From assembly GCA_017303635.1 (NCBI GenBank), contig JAFLCG010000002.1:1-64000 (forward strand): 64,000 nt of DNA, in the 5' to 3' direction. Position 1 is the first letter of the stretch; each line of letters starts with the position of its first letter. This document shows positions 51,344 to 60,671 of the stretch, one piece after another. This DNA comes from Anaerolineae bacterium (GTDB lineage Bacteria > Chloroflexota > Anaerolineae > Aggregatilineales > Phototrophicaceae). The notes below the pieces were generated by a model. The model saw only the letters and a program-made list of their open reading frames with translations, searched no databases and was not told the DNA's origin. The position numbers and the translations under genes were made by a program.

Positions 51344-52450
51344 ATGTGGATGCGAGCGTCACTGGGACTGCTGTTTGTGTTGCTCATCACCGCCTGCCAA
51401 CCCGAGAGCCAGATTGTTCTACCCACGGTTATGGTGCTGCCTACCGAAACCTTCACCCCGACTCCACTGCCGACCGAGACGTTCACCGCGACGCCAGCAG
51501 CCACGGCGACTCCCACCCGCACCGCTACCCTGACCAATACACCGACGCGTACATTCACGCCAACCCTCACGCAGACCGCGACGCGCACACCCTTCCCGAC
51601 CGGTTCACCGACCAATACCATCACAGCGACTCCAACACTCACCTTCACAGCGACGGTGACCAACACGCCGCTGGCAACTGCGACTCCGACGGCAACCTTG
51701 ACGCCACTCGTTTCGCCCACGCTGCCAGGGCCGGTCATCACCAGCTTCGCCGCCAGCGCCTCCAATGTGCTGCCGAACGGTTCCTTAACCCTGGTCTGGT
51801 CCAGCAATGCCGACTCGGCGCGGATTGATGTCCTCAATGGACAGGGCTTGGTGACCAACAGCTTCAGCGTCGTGCCAACCGGCCAACTGCCTGTGACGGT
51901 GCCGGGCAACCTGGGGCGGCTCATCATCTACCGTCTAATTGCCATCAAGAACGGCCAGCAGGCCATTCAGAATGCCGGCGTGACCATCCTCTGTCAGTAC
52001 ACATGGTTCTTCGGGGATCAGTTCGCCCCGGCGGATGCCACCTGCCCCTCCAATGTCGGCTCAATCGGCGAAGGCCGCTTCCAGGGTTTCGAGCGCGGCT
52101 TTATGATCTGGGTCAATGCCGATGGCCTAAACCGCGTCTATGGGATGGATTCAAGCGGCCGTTATATCGCCTATACCAGTTCCTGGGACGGCACGACCAC
52201 CTATTCCTGTTACAGCACCCCGCCCACGGGCCTGTTCGAGCCGGAAGCGGTCTTCAACTGGGCCTACTGCAACACCAATGCACCGATTGGCGGTTGGGCC
52301 GCCTCGATTGGCTGGGCCAGCGGGACCATCAATACCGATAACCGCACCATTCAGTTCGAGCAGGGGACGAATGTGGCTTATGTGGATACCCCAGTCGGCG
52401 TAATCCGCTTCATCGGTGGGGATAACGGCACCTGGCAGCGGATCAAGTAA
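51344..52450 (+). CDS. Lipoprotein with Thr/Pro-rich linker and unknown outer domain
   Basis: The ATG at 51344 has GGGAGGTGG 5 bases upstream. The 368-residue product has a lipobox (LITACQPES), then about 90 residues of Thr/Pro/Ala-rich linker (TATPTRTATLTNTPT and more), then an Ig-like region (ITSFAASASNVLPNGSLTLVWSSNAD) and a 140-residue C-terminal domain with several Trp, Tyr and Cys (YTWFFGDQFAPADATCPSN). That domain is not recognised. It is divergent from the M14 lipoprotein gene and followed by a third exported gene 13 bases on. Confidence 0.75.
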   Translation: MWMRASLGLLFVLLITACQPESQIVLPTVMVLPTETFTPTPLPTETFTATPAATATPTRTATLTNTPTRTFTPTLTQTATRTPFPTGSPTNTITATPTLTFTATVTNTPLATATPTATLTPLVSPTLPGPVITSFAASASNVLPNGSLTLVWSSNADSARIDVLNGQGLVTNSFSVVPTGQLPVTVPGNLGRLIIYRLIAIKNGQQAIQNAGVTILCQYTWFFGDQFAPADATCPSNVGSIGEGRFQGFERGFMIWVNADGLNRVYGMDSSGRYIAYTSSWDGTTTYSCYSTPPTGLFEPEAVFNWAYCNTNAPIGGWAASIGWASGTINTDNRTIQFEQGTNVAYVDTPVGVIRFIGGDNGTWQRIK

Positions 52451-52463
52451 AGAAGGTCGGCTG

Positions 52464-53555
52464 ATGATGTCTGGAAAAGGGTTGATCCTGAGGTTGTTCT
52501 CGATCCTCTTGCTTGGTCTTGTCGTGCTCACAGCACAAGCCCAAGAGTCCCCCAACGTGACCTTAACCCTGGCCGAAGAGCGTCAGCTCGGCACCGATTG
52601 TCCTGCAGCCAGCGCCCTCTCACCCGCCGGGAACATGCTCTGGGTATTGATGCACGACTGCGGCTATAAGGATTATTATCTGCTCAACTTCACCATTGAC
52701 GGCAATGGCCTTGAGTTCAGTACCAATGATGGGGAAGATTACACCAGCGCGCTCACCGGGTTAGACGGGATTTATTTCGATGGTTTGCTAAATCCCCCGT
52801 TGAGTGTAGGGGACGATGGTTCACTGCAGATTCAGGTCTACAACAGGGATGGCAATATCCAAACGTTTCGCCCTTCGGATGGCAGTGCCGAGGTTAATCC
52901 TGCACTGACCGAACAAATCATCAATGCCGCCCTTTACCCTGAATATGCGGTCTTCAATCCGGATCAAAGTGCAGTAGCAGTGATCGGTGAAGATGCCGTG
53001 CATATCTTTGATACACAAAGCGCTTCCGAGGTCTTGGCGATCACGGTCGAAGCCAATATAGACTTTCTGCAAGTGCGGTTTTCGGCGGATGGAAACAGCA
53101 TTGATCTGATTATGCCCAATAACCCTGATGATCCAAACGCGACTATTGCGACGCTCTACCGGTATTCCGTACCAGATGGCGAACTTCAGATGGAACAAAC
53201 CCTGCTGAACTCACTGGCGTGGATCAGCCCAAACGGGCAATACGTGCTGTTGTGGATGGGGGAAGATGAGCTGGTTGTCACAGAACCGGCCACCGGGGGC
53301 GTGAGCGATATACTGCACATGTACGATGCCCCCCGCACGATCACCGAATGTGCGAACGAAGATGGCTTTGATCCGACGGATCTGGGCGTAACCTGGGATG
53401 GATTTCTGCCCCCGATGGGTATTAACTGGCTGCCCGATAGCTCCGGTTTTGTGGTGGTGAACAGCTATATGGGGGATGGTGCAGCCAGTGATAATGCGAT
53501 CTGCGCCTTCAGCGAAAGTCGCTTACGCCGTTACACAGTCGGCCATGACGCATGA
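52464..53555 (+). CDS. Secreted propeller-like protein of unknown function
   Basis: The ATG at 52464 begins MMSGKGLILRLFSILLLGLVVLTAQAQ, a signal peptide; AAGAAGG lies 8-9 bases before. The 340 mature residues contain a run of blade-like repeats (SPAGNMLWVLMHDCG, NPDQSAVAVIGEDAVHIFDTQ, ARFSADGNSIDLIM-type and SPNGQYVLLWMGEDEL), so a beta-propeller is likely. No catalytic residues are seen. It follows the lipoprotein gene closely in the same direction and may be co-transcribed. Confidence 0.7.
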   Translation: MMSGKGLILRLFSILLLGLVVLTAQAQESPNVTLTLAEERQLGTDCPAASALSPAGNMLWVLMHDCGYKDYYLLNFTIDGNGLEFSTNDGEDYTSALTGLDGIYFDGLLNPPLSVGDDGSLQIQVYNRDGNIQTFRPSDGSAEVNPALTEQIINAALYPEYAVFNPDQSAVAVIGEDAVHIFDTQSASEVLAITVEANIDFLQVRFSADGNSIDLIMPNNPDDPNATIATLYRYSVPDGELQMEQTLLNSLAWISPNGQYVLLWMGEDELVVTEPATGGVSDILHMYDAPRTITECANEDGFDPTDLGVTWDGFLPPMGINWLPDSSGFVVVNSYMGDGAASDNAICAFSESRLRRYTVGHDA

Positions 53556-53665
53556 TGATGTTTTGTGCGCTTTGCGTTTGATTGGAACAGTTAACGGACC
53601 CAGCCGGGTACAGTCGCCCCGCCAAAGATCCGTTTTTATATAAGAACCTGGCGCCACGAGAAGGG

Positions 53666-55018
53666 CTATGCCCTCACAGTTGCCGCGACCTGAAGCATGG
53701 CATCGAGACTCTGTTCGACATCTTCAGCGGTAGTGGCCCAGGAGGAGACACTGATCCGCATGGCGGTCTTGTCCTGCCAGACGGTGCCGCCACACCAGCA
53801 GGTACCATCTGCCTGAATGGCGGCGATGACCCGACGCGTGGTCTCGGCATCGCCGAAGGAGACCAACACCTGATTGAGCACTACGTCGTTGAGAATCTGA
53901 TACCCTGCCGCGCCCAGACCGTCGGCGAAGCGGCGAGCGTGCTGACAAGTACGTTCGATCAGGTCACTCAGGCCACTGCGCCCCAGTGAACGCAGCGCCG
54001 CCCAAACCTCGACCCCGCGCGCCCGCCGGGAAAAATCCGGCGTGTAATGTGTTGGGTCACGTCGGTCGCCATCGACTAGATAAGCGGCATTGACCGCCAT
54101 GGCCGCCCGCAGGTGTTTGGGGTCGCGCACAAAAACCAGACCGCTGTCATAGGGCACATTGAGCCACTTGTGGGCATCGGTCGCCCAGGAGTCCGCTTCT
54201 CCAATACCTTCCACCAAATGCATGTAGCGGGGGGTGGCAGCAGCCCATAGACCAAAGGCCGCATCCACATGGACCCAGGCACCAGCTGCCTTGGCCTGAT
54301 GGATGATCGCGCTGGCGGGGTCAAAGGAGCCAGTATTGACGTTACCCGCCTGCAAACAAAGGATGGTCTGCTCATCCAGCGCGGGCAGCGCCTCCGGCTT
54401 CATCCGGCCCTGACCATCGACCGGCACCTTGATGACGCGCTCGCGCCCCAGGCCGATCATCATCAGGGCTTTGAGGACACTGACGTGGACTTCCTCGCCC
54501 ACGACCACCCGAATGGGTGGGGCACCGAATAACCCCTGCGCTTCGACATCCCAGCCCTGACGGGCGAGTAGGGCGTGCCGCGCCGCCGCCAGACCGGCGA
54601 AATTGGCCTGGGTCGCACAGGTGACAAAGCCAACGCCCGCACCGGCTGGCAGATGCAGCACATCGAGCAGCCAGCCAATAGCCACTTCTTCCAGTTTGGC
54701 AGCAATGGGCGAAAGAACCGAAATCCCTGCATTTTGATCCCACGCGCCAGCCAGCCAGTTGGCTGCCAGCGCTGCCGGGAGTGATCCACCGACGACAAAT
54801 CCAAAAAAACGCGATCCAGCGGAAGCTACTGTAGCGGGCGAACCGACCTCATCCAACAGCGTGATCACTGCTTCGGCGCTGGTTGATTCATCAGGAAGCG
54901 ATTCATCCAGGCGGGAAAGGCCTGCGAGGGCCGCAGCAGAGGGTGCAACGGCCCGATTTTCGAGCGTGGCCAGGTAATCAATCGCACGAGCCGCCGTGGA
55001 TTGCAGCAGACGTTCCAT
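53666..55018 (-). CDS. PLP-dependent group II decarboxylase-like protein
   Basis: The 450-residue protein has GFVTCATQANFAGLAAARHALL, VVGEEVHVSVLKALMMIGLG, WVHVDAAFGLWA with the PLP Asp, and the PLP lysine in SWATDAHKWLNVPYDSGLVFVRD. These place it in the aromatic-L-amino-acid/glutamate decarboxylase superfamily. Its substrate is uncertain. The length is normal and no motif is missing. A single gene. Confidence 0.92.
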   Translation of the reverse strand: MERLLQSTAARAIDYLATLENRAVAPSAAALAGLSRLDESLPDESTSAEAVITLLDEVGSPATVASAGSRFFGFVVGGSLPAALAANWLAGAWDQNAGISVLSPIAAKLEEVAIGWLLDVLHLPAGAGVGFVTCATQANFAGLAAARHALLARQGWDVEAQGLFGAPPIRVVVGEEVHVSVLKALMMIGLGRERVIKVPVDGQGRMKPEALPALDEQTILCLQAGNVNTGSFDPASAIIHQAKAAGAWVHVDAAFGLWAAATPRYMHLVEGIGEADSWATDAHKWLNVPYDSGLVFVRDPKHLRAAMAVNAAYLVDGDRRDPTHYTPDFSRRARGVEVWAALRSLGRSGLSDLIERTCQHARRFADGLGAAGYQILNDVVLNQVLVSFGDAETTRRVIAAIQADGTCWCGGTVWQDKTAMRISVSSWATTAEDVEQSLDAMLQVAATVRA

Positions 55019-55080
55019 GATTGTGTCCTTTCAGCACGGGCAACACATCCATCCACAGTCTACTCCCGATCAGACGGCTT

Positions 55081-55335
55081 TCATAATCGCTGGATACCGA
55101 CATGTCGTTCAGCGACTCGCAGTGCTTCCACCAGCGAGGCTGCGTTCCCAATCGGACAGGTCGAATCTGGCCCGCAGTTCAGCAGCACCGGGCCGTGATG
55201 CCACTCGAAGGTATGGGTTTGGCGCTCGCGCACTTTCCAATAAGTACCGATCTCCACCCACAACGTAAATTCATAATGATCGCGGATTTTCTCGAAGTTA
55301 ACTTTAGCCAGGCTGGCTCGTTCTTTTGTGGTCAT
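55081..55335 (-). CDS. Small protein of unknown function
   Basis: The product has about 84 residues (from the ATG at 55335) or 93 from 55362. FEKIRDHYEFTLWVEIGTYW and WHHGPVLLNCGPDSTCPIG are the most regular parts. It has no signal peptide or membrane helix. Nothing is recognised. It lies between the decarboxylase and a REP-like hairpin. The start is uncertain. Confidence 0.45.
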   Translation of the reverse strand: MTTKERASLAKVNFEKIRDHYEFTLWVEIGTYWKVRERQTHTFEWHHGPVLLNCGPDSTCPIGNAASLVEALRVAERHVGIQRL

Positions 55336-55367
55336 GGTTGTAAACCGACTCCCCATCTTCATTGCCG

Positions 55368-55390
55368 TACAAGGCCTGCCTTGTCCCTAC
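55368..55390. repeat. REP-like palindrome
   Basis: GTACAAGGCCTGCCTTGTCC followed by CTA. ACAAGGC and GCCTTGT pair, and the CCCTAC end is shared with other copies. It overlaps the leader of the small gene at 55081-55335. Confidence 0.4.
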
Positions 55391-55569
55391 CTTATTACGT
55401 CGCCGCTTTCCAAAAGGTTCCCGAACCTGCTGCTATCTTACGCGGGCGGGGATAGCGCAACATCCGACCTTCGGCGGAGATTTCGCTCAAGCAACCTTTG
55501 TGAATCCTTCATCTTCCCTTCAGGCTGAAGGTTTACTCTATACAATGCAACCCAGACAAAGGAATCACC

Positions 55570-56382
55570 ATGCTTGAAGCCGCCCTGGCCGGGCTTGCGG
55601 CCATTTTGATCTACATGACTCTCATCTGGCTGTGGAGCGTCCGCACCAGTAACGCCGGGATCGTCGATGTCTTCTGGGGGCCGGGCTTTCTCCTCGCCGC
55701 CATTATCTATTACACCCAGACTCCCGAAGGCTTCCTGCCCCGCAAGGTGCTGATCGTCACGCTGGTGGCGCTCTGGGGCCTGCGCCTGGGCCTGCATCTC
55801 GGTCTGCGAAACATCGGCAAGAAGGAAGACCCACGGTATGCCAAATGGCGGGCTGAGGGCGGGCGCTTCTGGTGGCTGCACAGCTACGTGAAGGTATTTG
55901 TCCTGCAAGGCCTGATTATGTGGGTCATTTCCATGCCGCTGCTGCTGGCTCAGGTCAGCGCCCAACCAGACTATCTGACCATTCTGGATTACCTCGGCAT
56001 CCTGGTATGGGGCGTCGGTTTCTTTTTTGAGGCTGTCGGGGATTGGCAGCTCACTCGCTTTAAGGCTGACCCCGCCAATAAAGGCCGCGTTATGCAGACG
56101 GGACTCTGGCAGTACACCCGCCACCCCAATTACTTTGGCGACTCCGCCTGTTGGTGGGGCTATGGACTAGTCGCTCTCAGTGTTCCCTTTGGTTTTCTGG
56201 GGCTGATCTGCTCATTCGCCATGACCTTGCTGCTGATGCGAGTCTCCGGTGTGCCGCTGCTCGAATCACGCCTGAAAGAGACGCGCCCGGATTACGCTGC
56301 CTATATCGCCCGGACCAACGCATTCTTTCCCGGTCGGCCCCGTCCGTCTGACTCTACCGAGACCCCTACCCCGCAAGGCTGA
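55570..56382 (+). CDS. DUF1295-type membrane protein (steroid 5-alpha-reductase-like)
   Basis: The 270-residue protein has about six or seven hydrophobic segments, starting MLEAALAGLAAILIYMTLIW. The C-terminal KGRVMQTGLWQYTRHPNYFGDSACWWGYGL is the conserved region of the DUF1295/ICMT-like fold, which binds NADPH in reductase members, and RPDYAAYIARTNAFFPGRP ends it. It could reduce or methylate a lipid in the membrane. The reaction is not known for this subfamily. Confidence 0.92.
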   Translation: MLEAALAGLAAILIYMTLIWLWSVRTSNAGIVDVFWGPGFLLAAIIYYTQTPEGFLPRKVLIVTLVALWGLRLGLHLGLRNIGKKEDPRYAKWRAEGGRFWWLHSYVKVFVLQGLIMWVISMPLLLAQVSAQPDYLTILDYLGILVWGVGFFFEAVGDWQLTRFKADPANKGRVMQTGLWQYTRHPNYFGDSACWWGYGLVALSVPFGFLGLICSFAMTLLLMRVSGVPLLESRLKETRPDYAAYIARTNAFFPGRPRPSDSTETPTPQG

Positions 56383-56427
56383 AACCTGCTACACTAGAAC
56401 AAGTGTGCAGTTTTCAGGAGGGCGGGC

Positions 56428-57108
56428 ATGACCATCGTCTTTGAGGAACGGCCATCCGATTCTCCCTATGTCCTCACCGTGACGCGGGGTTATATGGCGG
56501 CGGCTGGCACCACTGTCCGCCCGGCGGAATGCTGCTGGCACCTGATTGTCACCCGCTATCAGGGTGTGCAGCGGATTGTGGTCGTCGGGGCGCTGGAGTC
56601 CTCCGGGCAGATCAGCTACCCGGAAGGCGTGGAAGGGTTATGGATTCGCTTCAAGCCCGGTGCCTTCATGCCGCATCTCCCAGCCAATCGGCTGCTGGAC
56701 AAAGAAACCGAGCTACCAGAAGGAGCAGGTAATTCCTTTTGGCTGAAAAGCGCCGTCTGGCAGGTGCCGGATTTTGACAATGCGGATACCTTCATCGATC
56801 GGTTAGGGCGGGAAGGCGTGCTGGATTTTGACCCGCTGGTGCCCGCAGCCCTCGGCGATGTGCTGCCGGACGTACCGGATCGTACCCTCCGCCATCGCGT
56901 CCAGCGGGCTACCGGCCTGAGCCAGTCCCGTATCCGTCAAATCGAACGTGCCCAGCAGGCTGCCACCTTGCTCGCCCAGGGTGTTCCCATCCTCGACACG
57001 GTGGATCAACTCGGCTACTACGATCAACCACATTTGACTCGGTCGCTCAAACGCTTTACCGGGCGGACGCCGGGTGAAGTCTTTGTCCGGTCATGCCAGC
57101 CTGAGTGA
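56428..57108 (+). CDS. AraC-family transcriptional regulator
   Basis: The 226-residue protein has an N-terminal domain that looks like the ligand-sensing half of short AraC proteins (AAGTTVRPAECCWHLIVTRYQG, WIRFKPGAFMPHLPAN) and a C-terminal AraC DNA-binding domain (about 145-222: VQRATGLSQSRIRQIERAQQAATLLAQGVPILDTVDQLGYYDQPHLTRSLKRFTGRTPGEV). The two HTH units are present. The ligand and targets are unknown. It lies after the DUF1295 gene with 45 bases between and may be with it in one transcript. Confidence 0.92.
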   Translation: MTIVFEERPSDSPYVLTVTRGYMAAAGTTVRPAECCWHLIVTRYQGVQRIVVVGALESSGQISYPEGVEGLWIRFKPGAFMPHLPANRLLDKETELPEGAGNSFWLKSAVWQVPDFDNADTFIDRLGREGVLDFDPLVPAALGDVLPDVPDRTLRHRVQRATGLSQSRIRQIERAQQAATLLAQGVPILDTVDQLGYYDQPHLTRSLKRFTGRTPGEVFVRSCQPE

Positions 57109-57130
57109 TTAAATACACCGAGATCCGCTT

Positions 57131-57982
57131 TTACCAGTACACCAGACAACCCCGCGCTTGCAGATCAGCGACCCATCCCGGCAGCTCTGTGAATGGATTC
57201 CAGCGCAGATCCAGCTTGACCAGATTAGGCAACCTGACTAAGGATTCTGGCAGCGTGGTCAAGCGATTGGCGCGGAGATCCAACTCGGTGAGGTGGGTCA
57301 ATTGCCCGATCGAGTCCGGCAGGCAGGTGAGCTGACACTGGCGCAGGCTCAACTCAACCAGGCTGCTCATCTCCCCAAGCGAGTCCGGAATCACCGTGAT
57401 GGGATTCCCCCGCAGGATCAGTTTGCGAACCTGCTGAAGCTGGCCTATCGACTCCGGCAGGGTGGTCAACTGATTGTATTCCAGATGCAGTTCGCGTAAT
57501 CTAATCCAGCGCCCGACCGAGTCCGGTAAGGCAGTGATCTGGTTGTTGTACAGTCGTACTTCCAACAGGGTCGTCAGGTCACCGATGGAATCCGGCAGCG
57601 TGGTCAGGCTGCAATGGGTGATATTCAGGTAGTGCAGACCGCGTAACTGGGGGATCGCTGCTGGCACCTGACTCAGCCGGTTATGATGCAGGTAAAGGAA
57701 CGCCAATCGTTCCAGCCTTACCAGAGATTCAGGCAAGTCCGTCAAGTCATTTTCAGCCAGATCCAGTACCCACAGATTGTTCAACTGCCCAATCATTTCC
57801 GGCAGCCGGGTCAGATGATTGGCATGAACGTAAAGGCGTTCCAGGCTGGTCAAGTCGCAGAGCCAGTCGGGCAGCGTCGTGAGCTGATTTTCCCCCAGAT
57901 TCAGCGTCCGAAGTTCCACCTGCGCCCGCAGTGAGTCCGGTACCTGTTCCAATCCCTGTTTGTTTAAATCGATCTGGATCAT
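57131..57982 (-). CDS. Leucine-rich-repeat protein
   Basis: A 283-residue protein made up of about eleven 23-residue leucine-rich repeats, each of the form LPxSIGxLxxLxxLxLxxNxLTT (e.g. LPDSIGQLTHLTELDLRANRL). No signal peptide, membrane helix or enzymatic domain is seen, and the repeats run almost from start to end. Such solenoids mediate protein binding in the cytoplasm. It converges with the AraC gene with 22 bases between stops. Confidence 0.93.
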   Translation of the reverse strand: MIQIDLNKQGLEQVPDSLRAQVELRTLNLGENQLTTLPDWLCDLTSLERLYVHANHLTRLPEMIGQLNNLWVLDLAENDLTDLPESLVRLERLAFLYLHHNRLSQVPAAIPQLRGLHYLNITHCSLTTLPDSIGDLTTLLEVRLYNNQITALPDSVGRWIRLRELHLEYNQLTTLPESIGQLQQVRKLILRGNPITVIPDSLGEMSSLVELSLRQCQLTCLPDSIGQLTHLTELDLRANRLTTLPESLVRLPNLVKLDLRWNPFTELPGWVADLQARGCLVYW

Positions 57983-58077
57983 GGGTAGCCTATTCTTAGG
58001 TGATATTTTCTCTAAAACCGCATTTATTAGGCACAGGGGCTTGAGTCACATGACAGCCTGAACTGGGGTATCCACAC

Positions 58078-58464
58078 ATGACACTCGATCACTATGCCGT
58101 TACGCCACCGGACGATGCCTTGCGCGCCGGACTGCATGGATTGCTCTCCTCTATACCGCCTGCACCCCAACCCATCACCGCGCCAGAGATGGTGACTCGG
58201 GTGGTGATCGAAGGGGTGGCGTACATCCTCTATCGTGAACCTTTAGCCGTTGAAGCCGAACGGGAAGCGATGTTAGCCGGCCTCAGCCGCCGGGAAAAAC
58301 AGGTCGCTGCCCTGGCTTCGCGCGGCTTATCGGCGAAAGCCATTGCCCAGGAACTGAAGATCAAACCCTACACAGTGGATACGTACATCCGCCGCCTGTA
58401 CACCAAGCTGAATATCCACTCGCGGGCGGCGCTGGCGCATGTGCTGGCGCGGCGTCCGATTTAG
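58078..58464 (+). CDS. LuxR-type HTH protein without receiver
   Basis: A 128-residue protein whose C-terminal half (about 65-125: LSRREKQVAALASRGLSAKAIAQELKIKPYTVDTYIRRLYTKLNIHSRAALAHVLA) is a complete GerE/LuxR helix-turn-helix. The first 60 residues are short and are not a receiver, PAS or autoinducer domain. It therefore binds DNA without an evident sensor. The ATG lies 95 bases from the divergent LRR gene. Confidence 0.9.
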   Translation: MTLDHYAVTPPDDALRAGLHGLLSSIPPAPQPITAPEMVTRVVIEGVAYILYREPLAVEAEREAMLAGLSRREKQVAALASRGLSAKAIAQELKIKPYTVDTYIRRLYTKLNIHSRAALAHVLARRPI

Positions 58465-58519
58465 CGCACCACTCACCAATGCGGTTCACATCTCCATGCC
58501 ACAGGGGATTTGTTCCAAC

Positions 58520-58559
58520 CCCCTTGCCTGACAAGCCTCTGATATCGTCAGGCAAGGGG
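58520..58559. terminator. Bidirectional terminator-like hairpin
   Basis: CCCCTTGCCTGAC (58520-58532) and GTCAGGCAAGGGG (58547-58559) are perfect 13-base arms with a 14-base loop, between two convergent genes. It is followed on the plus strand by TCTTAATC. Confidence 0.7.
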
Positions 58560-58565
58560 TCTTAA

Positions 58566-60017
58566 TCAACCAAAACGCCGACTGGCAAATACGCGGCTGT
58601 TAAACACATCCGCGACATCCTGCAGGTTGCCCCGCGCCAGCACCAGATCAATAAAGACGTTGGGATAGCGCCCTCTGAGCGTTTCCACCATCCCCTGGGC
58701 GACATCCGGCGTGGCGATGATGGTACAGGCCAGGCTTTGAACGCGGGGGATGAAGTCGATCATCGACCAGGTGTTGGTGACGATCGGGCGATACAGGTTC
58801 CAGTAAGCCTGGGCCGTCTCGTAGAACCACTCCGGCGGCAGACCCGGTGCCAGAATGACCATATGGTAGGTTGGCTCGCCGCTGCCGCTGCCGGGGCCAT
58901 TTTCTGAAAAGACCTCGGTCGGCGGGACATTCTTGAGGATGACTGGCGTTTCCGCCATACGCTCGATGGCCCGGATGCCGTAGGGGGTATAGTACTCATC
59001 CTCTTTCCACAGGCAGACCCCGAAGAACCACTCCGGCGCGGTGGTGGCGATCCACTCGTACATAGCGACAGTGCCTTCAGCTTGACTGAAGGTGGTGTAC
59101 ATCGGGTAGCGGTTATCCTGCTGGTAGAACCAGGGATTGCCGTAAATTTCCGGGATCGGCCAAATGCCGCCTTCGGTGCCCAGCACGGGCACTGCCTGAG
59201 TCCCCCAAATCGAGGCGCAGCGTTCGTTGAACAGCCGCCCGCTGGCCGTCAGCCCGACCGGATCGCCGTGGGGTTCCTTGGCAGCGCTGCCGTAGACCGT
59301 GCGACCCGGATCTGTCATCTGGCAGATCGGATCGTAGGGATATTCAAAGTGCCAGCCAGGTTCGCGGGCATTCACCGCTTCCGGCGGACGCGCCTCGGTG
59401 ATCGGACGACCCGGCCAGGTTTGATAGAAATGATTGAGGATATAGGGATGGGTGGCGCACCATGCCCCGTTCGCCAGAATCGCCTTGAAGCGGTCAAAAT
59501 GCGAACGCTGCAAGTAGCCGAGAAAGGCATCCATCCAATAAAGCGTGGAGGCTGTTGCATCGTTGGTATCCGCCAGCGCCGGGAAGCCAGGATACCCACC
59601 CATGCTGATGATGAACTCGGCCCATTGCAACCAGTTATCCATCAGTGGGCGAATGATGCCGTCAAAATTCTGGTAGGTGATATTGGTGCCGACCGGCCAT
59701 TCAATCGGCAGGTTCGGCTCGTTCTGATACTCGAACCACTTGACGCCCGCATTCAGATACCACATGAAGGTATCGCGCAAATCCGGAGTGAAGGGCTTTA
59801 TGCCGGGGCGTTCCCGGTAGATGCGGACAACCGGCGTGATGCCCATCGACATAAAAATCCCGGCATCATCCACGTATTCATCACCCACCGCGACCAGCTT
59901 GACCCAGCCCGCCTGCATCTTCACATAGCGCGAATGCTCCAGCGGCGTCACCAGAATGCGGGAAACGTGCAAACCGCGTGGGTTACGCGACCAGACGTAT
60001 TCATCCAGCCGCATCAA
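58566..60017 (-). CDS. Glycoside-hydrolase-like TIM-barrel protein with a C-terminal domain shared with the next gene
   Basis: The 483-residue protein has no signal peptide. Residues about 20-370 follow a TIM-barrel pattern: AGWVKLVAVGDEY, ITPVVRIYRERPG, GVKWFEYQNEPNLPIEWP (Asn-Glu-Pro, the acid/base motif of clan A glycoside hydrolases), and IWPIPEIYGNPW and WFFGVCLWKEDEYYTP later. The last about 90 residues (PTYHMVILAPGLPPEWFYE...) are similar to residues 8-100 of the gene just upstream (60014-60538), which overlaps by four bases. The exact family is not recognised. Confidence 0.75.
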   Translation of the reverse strand: MMRLDEYVWSRNPRGLHVSRILVTPLEHSRYVKMQAGWVKLVAVGDEYVDDAGIFMSMGITPVVRIYRERPGIKPFTPDLRDTFMWYLNAGVKWFEYQNEPNLPIEWPVGTNITYQNFDGIIRPLMDNWLQWAEFIISMGGYPGFPALADTNDATASTLYWMDAFLGYLQRSHFDRFKAILANGAWCATHPYILNHFYQTWPGRPITEARPPEAVNAREPGWHFEYPYDPICQMTDPGRTVYGSAAKEPHGDPVGLTASGRLFNERCASIWGTQAVPVLGTEGGIWPIPEIYGNPWFYQQDNRYPMYTTFSQAEGTVAMYEWIATTAPEWFFGVCLWKEDEYYTPYGIRAIERMAETPVILKNVPPTEVFSENGPGSGSGEPTYHMVILAPGLPPEWFYETAQAYWNLYRPIVTNTWSMIDFIPRVQSLACTIIATPDVAQGMVETLRGRYPNVFIDLVLARGNLQDVADVFNSRVFASRRFG

Positions 60018-60538
60018 CCACCTCCTGTGACCGGACCGGGCGTGGGTTGGACGGGTGCGCCGGCGTCCGGTGGGGCCAACGTGACAAACCCCGCTGGGCC
60101 ACGGGTCGGAACGACTGTGGGGGGTGCCGCGGTGGGTTCAACTCCGCCGACCACTGCCCCCGGTGTCGGGCTGATATAAGGTGGCGGTGTGGGCGTGGGC
60201 AGCATGGGCACACCAAATGGTTGATTGAGCGCCGCCCGATCATTGAGGGCGATCCGCATATCCTCGAAAAAATCCCGCACGACCGGGTCAAAGAGTGCAT
60301 CGGGCAGTACCTGGCTGAGAAGCACACCCCACCGAGCTGCGTTATCCCGCCGGGCAATGACGGTGACGATCACACTGAACTGCGGTGGGATCAAACGAGC
60401 CAGTTCAAAATCGCTGATGACCGTCGGGCGGAAGCGTTCCCAGTACTGGCGCGAGGCATCAAAAAACCACTCGGCACCGAGGTTCGGGGCGATGAACAGA
60501 AAGTGGAAGTTGGGCTGTTGATTGGGGGGTGGGGGCAT
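60014..60538 (-). CDS. Protein with the same unrecognised domain and a Pro-rich tail
   Basis: The 174-residue protein has residues 8-100 (PNFHFLFIAPNLGAEWFFDAS...) that align with the C-terminal domain of the neighbour at 58566-60017: both show H-x-x-x-IAP/LAP, EWF, YW, RP and then a block with three short strands. After that comes a Pro/Thr-rich tail (TPTPPPYISPTPG and more) to the end, without other domains. No signal peptide or membrane helix. The stop overlaps the neighbour's start (ATGA), so the two are co-translated. Confidence 0.75.
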   Translation of the reverse strand: MPPPPNQQPNFHFLFIAPNLGAEWFFDASRQYWERFRPTVISDFELARLIPPQFSVIVTVIARRDNAARWGVLLSQVLPDALFDPVVRDFFEDMRIALNDRAALNQPFGVPMLPTPTPPPYISPTPGAVVGGVEPTAAPPTVVPTRGPAGFVTLAPPDAGAPVQPTPGPVTGGG

Positions 60539-60671
60539 AGCTCCAGCCTACTCTAAACGCAGCCAATGGACATGGGTTTACACATCCCTTGAGCTTCCAA
60601 CGGAATGATCTACGGATAAGCCCGATGATACCACAGGCGCGATCAGCACTGCGTTGGAAGCGGATCAGAAT

